From Clostridia bacterium (lineage in GTDB: Bacteria > Bacillota > Clostridia > Oscillospirales > CAG-272), in NCBI GenBank assembly GCA_900753295.1, contig CAADYQ010000044.1:1-5392 (forward strand): 5,392 nucleotides of DNA, read 5' to 3'. Positions 1 through 4,270 of this stretch are shown piece by piece (within the stretch, counting starts at the first letter, position 1; each line of letters begins with the position of its first letter). The translations under genes were made by a program, and so were the position numbers. The notes below the pieces were generated by a model that was not told the origin of the DNA, did not search any database, and was given only the letters and a program-made list of their open reading frames with translations.

Positions 1-237
1 ATCCTGCGCCGCCTCTCGCGCGACGTGAAGGAGCGCGGACGAAGCATCGATTCGGTCTTCTGCCAGTATGTCGATACGGTAAAGCCGATGCACGAGGCGT
101 ACGTCGAGCCATCCAAAAAATACGCGCACCTCATAGTACCCGAGGGCGGCGAAAATCTTGTTGCGCTTGAAATGATATTCGGGCGCGTTGAAAAGCATAT
201 CCGGAGCCAGAATGAAGAAAGCCGTAATTTACCTTAA
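1..237 (+). CDS. udk: Uridine kinase, C-terminal end (5' truncated by window)
   Basis: The reading frame is open from base 1 and ends at TAA 235-237, leaving the last 78 residues. Uridine kinase phosphorylates uridine and cytidine to UMP and CMP in cytosolic pyrimidine salvage, using ATP or GTP. The visible part carries the family's C-terminal signature: an RRLSRDVKERGRS segment near residues 3-15 (the RRxxRDxxERGRS lid region), then TVKPMHEAYVEPSKKYA around residues 26-42, then LIVPEGG around 44-50. The P-loop and nucleoside-binding half lie outside the window. The last residues (SQNEESRNLP) go beyond the usual end and overlap the next gene by 26 bases, which suggests co-transcription and translational coupling. 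Identification is by recalled family motifs and is strong; a phosphoribulokinase/uridine kinase relative is the only real alternative. Confidence 0.93.
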   Translation: MLRRLSRDVKERGRSIDSVFCQYVDTVKPMHEAYVEPSKKYAHLIVPEGGENLVALEMIFGRVEKHIRSQNEESRNLP

Positions 238-826
238 AAATCTCATGCCGCTGATCGCGGTAGTAATATTTGCGTTTTATCTCACGGCGCAGTCGGTCTT
301 TTTTGTGGCTGACGGCGAGGTAAAACGCCGCCAGTCGCCGCGTACCGTCGCCGCGGCGACGTACAGCACCGCCGCCGAGCGGCTTGATAAGCTCTCGGGC
401 GAGGAGGAGCCGGACCCGACCGACCTCGGCTTTGCGCGGTGGGCTATCGCGTGGGTCGTCATATCGCGCGTGGGGCTTGGGGTCGCGCTTTTCCTCGGCG
501 TATGGTCGGCGGGATTTGCCGTTGCCGGCATCAGCGCCCCCGCGGGCAGCGAGGCGGCGCTCAACAGTAAGTTCCTTTTGCGCATCGTCCTGCCAAGCAG
601 ATGGTGCATGGCGCTCGTGCCGCTGCTTTGCGCGCCGTATGCGTTCATGGCGGAGTTCATTGCGCATCTCTACCGTAAATACTACCTTTACGATGTTACG
701 CTCGGATATCACGGCATTCCGTCATTTGTAATGCTGATCATCGGGCTTGCGCTCAGCGTGGCGCTTGTCTTCATTGCCGCACCGTTTGAAAAGGAATCCC
801 ATATGGACCCCTACCGCCGCATTTGA
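212..826 (+). CDS. Unrecognised four-helix integral membrane protein
   Basis: This is a 204-residue protein I do not recognise. Hydrophobic segments that look like membrane helices lie near residues 11-32, 78-106, 131-154 and 171-191. Between the first two is a polar stretch (33-77) with a basic QSPR-containing part followed by an acidic EEEPD part. A second polar loop (155-170) is rich in Tyr and Lys, and the protein ends in a short charged tail (EKESHMDPYRRI). I see no catalytic motif, lipobox or transporter signature. The ATG at 212 is preferred over an in-frame TTG at 188 because GGAG at 203-206 lies five bases upstream. The start lies inside the end of udk (26-base overlap), so it is probably translated from the udk message. 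The gene ends just before the 864-906 hairpin. Its function is unknown, and its coupling to udk does not by itself imply a nucleoside role. Confidence 0.8.
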   Translation: MKKAVIYLKNLMPLIAVVIFAFYLTAQSVFFVADGEVKRRQSPRTVAAATYSTAAERLDKLSGEEEPDPTDLGFARWAIAWVVISRVGLGVALFLGVWSAGFAVAGISAPAGSEAALNSKFLLRIVLPSRWCMALVPLLCAPYAFMAEFIAHLYRKYYLYDVTLGYHGIPSFVMLIIGLALSVALVFIAAPFEKESHMDPYRRI

Positions 827-863
827 TTCGCGGATATTGCGCCGAAACCGAGGGTGTACAAAA

Positions 864-906
864 ATGGGGCGTTAAAAAACTCAAAATGAGTTTTTTAACG
901 CCCCAT
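864..906. terminator. Bidirectional terminator-like perfect hairpin between convergent genes
   Basis: Bases 864-883 and 887-906 are exact reverse complements (20 bp) around an AAA loop. The outer part of the stem is GC-rich (GGGGCG/CGCCCC), the inner part is A/T-rich, and T6 lies inside each 3' arm. The hairpin sits between the plus-strand membrane protein stop (826) and the minus-strand phosphoribosyltransferase stop (912). On the minus strand it is followed by TTTTGT, a short U-tract; on the plus strand by only GTTT. A two-way intrinsic terminator is the natural reading, stronger for the minus-strand gene. A dispersed palindromic repeat is the alternative. Confidence 0.8.
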
Positions 907-909
907 GTT

Positions 910-1470
910 TCAGCCTATTATTTCTCCCTTTTCGTTGAAGAGGGGGAGCTTTTCAAGGTAAATGAGGTCGTCGCGCTGCTGTGCGTCGCCCTCGGCGAGT
1001 ATCGCCATTCTGCCGCAGATGATGCCTCCCGCCTCGGTCACGAGCTTTTCAAGCGCGTGGAGCGAGCCGCCGGTCGAAATAACGTCATCGACCACAAGAA
1101 TGCGTTTGCCCTTCATTATTTCCGCGTCTGCGGTATCAAGGCAGAGCTTCTGCACGTGCGCGGTGGAGATCGAGCGGTCCTCGACCTCAAGCACGCCGGT
1201 CATATAGAGCTTGGGACCCTTGCGTGCGACAAAATATCTCTGATTTCCAGCAAGGCGAGCCATTTCGTGCGCGAGCGGTATGCCCTTTGCCTCGGCGGTG
1301 ATGATGTAATCGTATTCCGGTGCGCGGTCGAGAAGCTCCTTGGCGCATGCGGTGGTAAGCTCGGGATCGCCGAATATGATGAACGCGCCTATGTAGACGT
1401 GCTCGTTCAGCGGGCAGAGCGGCAGGGCACGATCAAGCCCCGCTATCTTCATTTTATGGTAAAGCTGCAT
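910..1470 (-). CDS. Adenine phosphoribosyltransferase-like type I PRTase
   Basis: This 186-residue type I phosphoribosyltransferase probably joins a purine base to PRPP in cytosolic nucleotide salvage. The PRPP-binding signature ILVVDDVISTGGS lies at residues 124-136, with the paired acidic residues D128 and D129. An APRT-like segment, YIITAEAKGIPLAHEMARLAG, spans roughly 55-75, and VARKGPKLYM (81-90) matches the RK-x-GKL region of APRT. I recall close relatives across Clostridia, usually labelled adenine or generic phosphoribosyltransferase. The N-terminal LPLCPLNEHVYIGAF block is typical of that subgroup and not of Escherichia coli Apt, so the base specificity is uncertain. The ATG at 1470 was chosen because a GGAGG (complement of 1477-1481) lies six bases upstream and the promoter lies just beyond; the open frame continues upstream to 1695 only through the promoter. 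The gene is convergent with the udk unit and divergent from rpmH. Confidence 0.88.
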   Translation of the reverse strand: MQLYHKMKIAGLDRALPLCPLNEHVYIGAFIIFGDPELTTACAKELLDRAPEYDYIITAEAKGIPLAHEMARLAGNQRYFVARKGPKLYMTGVLEVEDRSISTAHVQKLCLDTADAEIMKGKRILVVDDVISTGGSLHALEKLVTEAGGIICGRMAILAEGDAQQRDDLIYLEKLPLFNEKGEIIG

Positions 1471-1501
1471 TTCAATCCTCCGGTCACGGTAATCTGTGTA
1501 T

Positions 1502-1530
1502 ATTATAACCTCAAAAATCGGATAAGTCAA
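1502..1530 (-). promoter_or_regulatory. Sigma-A promoter of the phosphoribosyltransferase gene
   Basis: On the minus strand, TTGACT (complement of 1525-1530) and a perfect TATAAT (complement of 1502-1507) are separated by 17 bases. Transcription would start near 1495, giving a leader of about 25 bases that contains the GGAGG ribosome site. Just upstream of the -35, GAAC occurs twice 11 bases apart (1531-1534 and 1542-1545, plus strand). No full Pur box is visible, so purine control is not supported. Confidence 0.88.
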
Positions 1531-1592
1531 GAACATTGCGTGAACTTGCCGCCAAAATCCCGCGCAACGTATAAAATCGGGCGGCGGTGAGT

Positions 1593-1624
1593 GAAAAGAG
1601 GGCGAAAAGAGGGCGAAGAAGGGC
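1593..1624 (+). repeat. 11-bp purine-rich tandem repeat between divergent promoters
   Basis: GAAAAGAGGGC occurs twice in exact tandem (1593-1603, 1604-1614), followed by a shortened copy GAAGAAGGGC (1615-1624). The unit is all purine apart from one C, so the purines are all on the plus strand. It lies upstream of both promoters and would not be in either transcript. The 153 bases between the two -35 boxes (1531-1683) contain no gene and no recognisable DnaA box; this repeat and the AT-rich stretch before the rpmH promoter are the only structure I see there. Confidence 0.75.
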
Positions 1625-1663
1625 AAAAATCGGCGCTTTTTCAATAAAAACATCTCCCGGACG

Positions 1664-1713
1664 GAAAATTTTTTAATAAGCCCTTGACAAAGCACCCCGG
1701 TTTAGATTATAAT
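1664..1713 (+). promoter_or_regulatory. Strong rpmH promoter with UP-like element
   Basis: A perfect TTGACA (1684-1689) and a perfect TATAAT (1708-1713) are separated by 18 bases, placing the start near 1720. Directly upstream, 1664-1679 is an A-tract/T-tract run (GAAAATTTTTTAATAA) at about -56 to -41, where UP elements bind the RNA polymerase alpha C-terminal domain. Two consensus hexamers plus an UP-like element fit a heavily transcribed ribosomal protein gene. It probably also supplies the downstream genes by read-through of the 1980-2023 terminator. Confidence 0.88.
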
Positions 1714-1729
1714 ATAAGGTGTTATTGTG

Positions 1730-1771
1730 TGTCGGGATAATTGCCGACAGGATCCGACAATGCTTCCGGAT
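1730..1771 (+). promoter_or_regulatory. rpmH 5' leader with alternative hairpins
   Basis: The 77-base rpmH leader contains TGTCGG (1730-1735), which can pair with either of two copies of CCGACA (1744-1749 or 1754-1759). If the first copy is used, ATCCG (1752-1756) is free to pair with CGGAT (1767-1771), giving two consecutive hairpins. If the second copy is used, that second hairpin cannot form. The ribosome site GGAGG (1784-1788) is not part of either fold. The stems are short (5-6 bp), so regulation is possible but unproven. Confidence 0.35.
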
Positions 1772-1796
1772 ATCACATTCGAGGGAGGTGCAAGAA

Positions 1797-1931
1797 ATGC
1801 TCAGAACTTATCAGCCCAAAAAGCGTCAGCGTCAGAAGGAGCACGGCTTCAGAAAAAGAATGAAAACGCTGAACGGAAGAAACGTACTGAAAAGAAGACG
1901 CGCCAAAGGCAGAAAACGTCTTTCTTATTGA
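1797..1931 (+). CDS. rpmH: Large-subunit ribosomal protein bL34
   Basis: This 44-residue, very basic protein is bL34 of the 50S subunit, the family's standard length. It matches the whole family pattern: TYQPKKRQRQKEHGFRKRM at residues 4-22, then the Arg/Lys-rich block NGRNVLKRRRAKGRKRLSY to the end. The ATG at 1797 is fixed by GGAGG at 1784-1788, eight bases upstream. An in-frame upstream start at 1719 falls at the predicted transcription start and adds an unrelated N-terminus, so it is not used. The gene opens the rpmH-rnpA-yidD-yidC-jag-mnmE series behind its own strong promoter and is followed by an intrinsic terminator. That arrangement lets L34 be made in large excess over RNase P protein. 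Confidence 0.98.
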   Translation: MLRTYQPKKRQRQKEHGFRKRMKTLNGRNVLKRRRAKGRKRLSY

Positions 1932-1956
1932 TTTTTTCAGAGAATCAGCAGAATAG

Positions 1957-1975
1957 CCGGGGCGTTTTACCCCGG
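1957..1975 (+). other. GC-rich hairpin ahead of the rpmH terminator
   Basis: CCGGGG (1957-1962) and CCCCGG (1970-1975) form a 6-bp stem with a 7-base loop. An alternative, GCCGGG (1956-1961) with CCCGGC (1978-1983), would take up the first bases of the terminator's 5' arm. The two are mutually exclusive. It begins 25 bases after the rpmH stop. A role in 3'-end stability or attenuation is inference. Confidence 0.5.
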
Positions 1976-1979
1976 GACC

Positions 1980-2023
1980 CGGCGACCGGACCTTGCATTT
2001 ACGCTGTCGGTCGCCGTTTTTTT
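1980..2023 (+). terminator. Rho-independent terminator after rpmH
   Basis: CGGCGACCG (1980-1988) pairs exactly with CGGTCGCCG (2008-2016) across a 19-base loop, followed at once by seven T residues (2017-2023). This is a textbook intrinsic terminator on the plus strand, although the loop is long. No convincing new promoter lies between it and rnpA, so rnpA and the genes after it are probably transcribed by partial read-through. Confidence 0.88.
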
Positions 2024-2105
2024 GAAAATTTTCGCGCGGATGGGGAAGCAGCCGTGCGGGGATTCTTCGCTTATCCGACAGGAGCGTCCGAAAAGGCATA
2101 AGAAA

Positions 2106-2160
2106 ACAGGAGAAAAGCGGGAGAAGGACGGGAGAGGGACAGGAAAGGGACAGGAAAGGT
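2106..2160 (+). repeat. Five-unit 11-bp polypurine array upstream of rnpA
   Basis: Five consecutive 11-base units start at 2106, 2117, 2128, 2139 and 2150: ACAGGAGAAAA, GCGGGAGAAGG, ACGGGAGAGGG, ACAGGAAAGGG and ACAGGAAAGGT. The last two are identical except for the final base. Every unit has C at position 2 and purines elsewhere, apart from the final T. The array ends nine bases before the rnpA ATG, so its last unit (AGGAAAGG) probably serves as the ribosome site, while earlier units offer further Shine-Dalgarno-like GGAG/AGGA cores. It would be part of the rnpA message. Confidence 0.85.
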
Positions 2161-2169
2161 GCACGTGCG

Positions 2170-2622
2170 ATGAAGAACACTGCTATATGTGAAAATCATC
2201 TTTACGCCAAGGCATACCGCCGCGGCAAGCGTGCCGTGGGCAGGTATACCGCGGTATATGTGCTGCGCGATTATGCGGCAGGCAAAATAGCGCGTGCCGA
2301 TCCGAGGCGCGGACTGCGCAACCGTGTCGGACTCACCGTAGGAAAAAAGCTCGGCGGAGCGGTCGAGCGCAACCGCGCCAAGCGCCTTGTGCGCGAGGCA
2401 TACCGCCTTATCGAGGCGGAGGGCGGCACATCTCACGGCTGGCTCGTGGTCATAGCGGCGCGCACGGCGATAGCCGGCGCGTCAATGGGCGAGGTAAAGG
2501 CGGATCTTTACCGCTCGCTCTGTGCGGCGGGCATTGCGCCCGCGGACCGTGCGGCACACGATAAGCAAAGCAAAGCAACAGAAACGGGCGGCGCGCCGGA
2601 CGCACCCGGGAGCGGGACATGA
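2170..2622 (+). CDS. rnpA: Ribonuclease P protein component
   Basis: This 150-residue basic protein is the protein subunit of RNase P. It binds the catalytic RNA and the 5' leader of precursor tRNA so that the leader can be removed. The conserved core is present: LYAKAYRRGKRAVGRYTAVYV (11-31), NRVGLTVGKKLGGAVERNR (51-69) with the RNR signature at 67-69, KRLVREAYRL (71-80), and the late strand WLVVIAAR (91-98). Residues after about 123 form a low-complexity Ala/Gly/Pro/Asp tail beyond the normal 110-120-residue fold. The start is the ATG at 2170, ten bases after AGGAAAGG. The palindrome GCACGTGC (2161-2168) lies between the ribosome site and the start. The stop overlaps the yidD start (ATGA, 2619-2622), indicating translational coupling. 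The gap to rpmH, 238 bases, is unusually long. Confidence 0.96.
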   Translation: MKNTAICENHLYAKAYRRGKRAVGRYTAVYVLRDYAAGKIARADPRRGLRNRVGLTVGKKLGGAVERNRAKRLVREAYRLIEAEGGTSHGWLVVIAARTAIAGASMGEVKADLYRSLCAAGIAPADRAAHDKQSKATETGGAPDAPGSGT

Positions 2623-2969
2623 AGCATGTCGCCATCCTGCTCATAAAATTTTACCGGCGCTTTATCTCACCGCTGAAGCGGAAACCGTGCTGTAGGTTTA
2701 CGCCTACATGCTCAGCCTACGCCCTTGAGGCGTTTCAGAAACGGGGCTTTTTTGTGGGACTCATACTCACCGTATGGCGGGTGTTGAGATGCAATCCGTT
2801 TTGCCGCGGAGGGTACGACCCCGTACCAGAGCATGGTCTTACAAATAAAAAACGGAATATTGAACCGGCGGGGGGACTGTCGCAGTTCGACGTGTCGGAC
2901 GGCGACGAATTGATTCCGGACGACAGTGCCGGAAAAGAAAATCAACGAGAGGCACACAAAACAGAATGA
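2619..2969 (+). CDS. yidD: Membrane protein insertion efficiency factor YidD
   Basis: YidD is a small inner-face membrane protein that aids insertion of proteins by Sec/YidC. The family core fills residues 1-70: an amphipathic N-terminal helix (KHVAILLIKFYRRFISPLK), the Cys motif CRFTPTCSAYALEA (25-38) and RCNPFCRGGYDPVP (57-70). Family members usually end soon after the GGYDPVP motif at about 70-85 residues. This one carries a further 46-residue hydrophilic, acidic tail (71-116) with no recognisable motif. It starts in an ATGA overlap with rnpA and stops in another ATGA overlap with yidC, so the three are translated in tandem. There is no strong separate ribosome site; GAGCGGGA just upstream within rnpA is the nearest purine run. 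Confidence 0.95.
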   Translation: MKHVAILLIKFYRRFISPLKRKPCCRFTPTCSAYALEAFQKRGFFVGLILTVWRVLRCNPFCRGGYDPVPEHGLTNKKRNIEPAGGLSQFDVSDGDELIPDDSAGKENQREAHKTE

Positions 2970-4213
2970 ATTTCATTGACAAACTACTTTGTTGGATCGG
3001 CTCATTTCTCGGCTGGCTCGACAAAACAACGGGCAGCTACACACTTGCGCTCTTTATATTTGCATTTGTTGTGGAGCTGTTGCTGCTGCCCATTGCCATC
3101 AAACAGCAAAAAACATCTATAAAGCAGGCACGTCTGCGCCCCAAGGAAATGGCTATCCGCAAAAAATATGCGGGACGCAATGACCAGGTGACGCAGCAGA
3201 AGGTCGCGCAGGAGATACAGGAGATGTATCAGAAGGAGAATTTCAGTCCCTTTGCGGGCTGTCTCCCCCTCTTGCTTCAGATGCCTGTCATACTTGCGCT
3301 TTATCAGGTCGTTATCAACCCGCTCTATTACGTTATGGGCGTGGGGGGCGAGGCTATCAAGGCGCTCCAGGCATTCGTGACCGCCGCGGCGGACGCGGGC
3401 GGACTCGGCATGACGATCGGTAGATCGAACGGTACCATCGTCCTTATCGACGCTATCCGCGATCATTGGGCTGACATACAGTCAAAGTTCGTAGCGTTCG
3501 TTGAGGGCGGCGGGTATGATATGCCCGTGGGCACCACTGCTACATCGGCGCTCGGCGAGATATCCGCGGCTTATGACAAGGGACTTCCCGATTTCAGCCT
3601 CTTCGGCATCAACCTCGGCGAGATACCCGACATCACCAAGCCGAGCTGGCTGTGGCTCGTCCCCGTTCTCACCTTTGTGGTTTACTTCTTCAGCATGAAG
3701 CTGACCCGCAAGTTCTCCTACCAGCCCTCAAACGGACAGTCGGAGAAGCAGATGGGCTGCTCCAACACCGTTATGGACGTCACCATGCCGCTTATGTCGG
3801 TCTATTTCACCTTTGTCGTTCCTGCCGCTATCGGCGTTTACTGGATATTCAAGAGCATTCTCGGAACGGTAAAGCAGTTCATACTCAGCCGCGCAATGCC
3901 CATGCCCACCTTCACCGAGGAGGACTACAAGGCAGCCGAGCGTGAATATGCGGGAAAGCCCGTGACCAAGGAGAAGCGCAAGCTCGATCTTGACGCGAAC
4001 CGCGGCAATCCCAAGTCTCTCTTCCATATCGACGACGAGGACTACACCCCGCCGGAGGACGACGAGATGTTCGACACCGAGCGCCGCGTGGCTGCCGAAA
4101 AGACCGGAGCCGTAGAGACCGCTCCGCTCAAAGAGGACAAGCCGGACAGGTCAAAGAAGGACAAAAAGAAAAAAGACGAAAAAGACGACGGGAACGACGG
4201 AGACGTCGAGTGA
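2966..4213 (+). CDS. yidC: Membrane protein insertase YidC/Oxa1 family
   Basis: This 415-residue protein inserts proteins into the cytoplasmic membrane, alone or with Sec. Helices are predicted near 24-45, 97-123, 227-246, 267-284 and 286-306. Between the first two lies the cytoplasmic helical hairpin (46-95), with SIKQARLRPKEMAIRKKYAG (51-70). SPFAGCLPLLLQMPVILALY (94-113) is the clearest family block. No lipobox is seen at the N-terminus, unlike Bacillus SpoIIIJ. Three features differ from textbook members: E37 stands where the groove Arg is expected (VVELLLLPI aligns with the VR-xxxxPL pattern), a loop of about 100 residues (124-226) lies outside the membrane, and a 105-residue charged tail (311-415) ends in Lys/Asp-rich sequence that may face the ribosome. 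It starts at ATGA with yidD; the nearest purine run, GAGAGG (2947-2952), is 13 bases away, so coupling probably drives translation. Confidence 0.96.
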   Translation: MNFIDKLLCWIGSFLGWLDKTTGSYTLALFIFAFVVELLLLPIAIKQQKTSIKQARLRPKEMAIRKKYAGRNDQVTQQKVAQEIQEMYQKENFSPFAGCLPLLLQMPVILALYQVVINPLYYVMGVGGEAIKALQAFVTAAADAGGLGMTIGRSNGTIVLIDAIRDHWADIQSKFVAFVEGGGYDMPVGTTATSALGEISAAYDKGLPDFSLFGINLGEIPDITKPSWLWLVPVLTFVVYFFSMKLTRKFSYQPSNGQSEKQMGCSNTVMDVTMPLMSVYFTFVVPAAIGVYWIFKSILGTVKQFILSRAMPMPTFTEEDYKAAEREYAGKPVTKEKRKLDLDANRGNPKSLFHIDDEDYTPPEDDEMFDTERRVAAEKTGAVETAPLKEDKPDRSKKDKKKKDEKDDGNDGDVE

Positions 4214-4226
4214 TTTCCCGTAGCAA

Positions 4227-4254
4227 CGATCGACGATTGACGATTGACGAATGA
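4227..4254 (+). repeat. Four-unit 7-bp tandem repeat between yidC and jag
   Basis: Four 7-base units follow each other: CGATCGA, CGATTGA, CGATTGA and CGAATGA. They fill half of the 57-base gap between the yidC stop and the jag start, and the last unit runs into the AAAGGT ribosome site of jag (4254-4259). No hairpin or promoter is evident within it. It resembles a short heptanucleotide repeat of the kind seen dispersed in some bacterial genomes. Confidence 0.8.
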
Positions 4255-4270
4255 AAGGTAATTTGAATTT

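Noticed and set aside
188..211. TTG start at 188 for the membrane protein
   Set aside because: No suitable ribosome site precedes it, whereas ATG 212 has GGAG five bases upstream and gives a typical basic MKK start before the first helix.
1531..1550. Possible Pur box (two GAAC motifs 11 bases apart) by the phosphoribosyltransferase promoter
   Set aside because: The flanking CCG and AT-rich parts of the PurR consensus are absent, so only a short direct repeat remains.
823..1590. Long plus-strand open frame (255 codons) opposite the phosphoribosyltransferase gene
   Set aside because: It is the antisense shadow of a gene with clear PRPP-binding motifs, promoter and ribosome site; its translation matches no family.
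1471..1695. 75-residue N-terminal extension of the phosphoribosyltransferase frame
   Set aside because: The extension reads through the consensus promoter at 1502-1530, and the family N-terminus with a good ribosome site begins at 1470.
1727..2101. Plus-strand frame of 124 codons overlapping rpmH, considered as an extended rnpA of the overlapping type known in Thermus
   Set aside because: It stops at 2101, well before rnpA, is in another frame, and reads across the intrinsic terminator. Its composition looks like a shifted copy of rpmH.
2061..2105. Possible promoter for rnpA (TTCGCT with GCATAA)
   Set aside because: Both hexamers are poor matches and the spacing is not convincing; read-through from the rpmH promoter is simpler.
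4169..4175. AAAAAAG slippery heptamer near the end of yidC, considered for programmed -1 frameshifting
   Set aside because: The reading frame splits it as AAA AAA G, not the A AAA AAG phase needed, and no stimulating structure is evident downstream.
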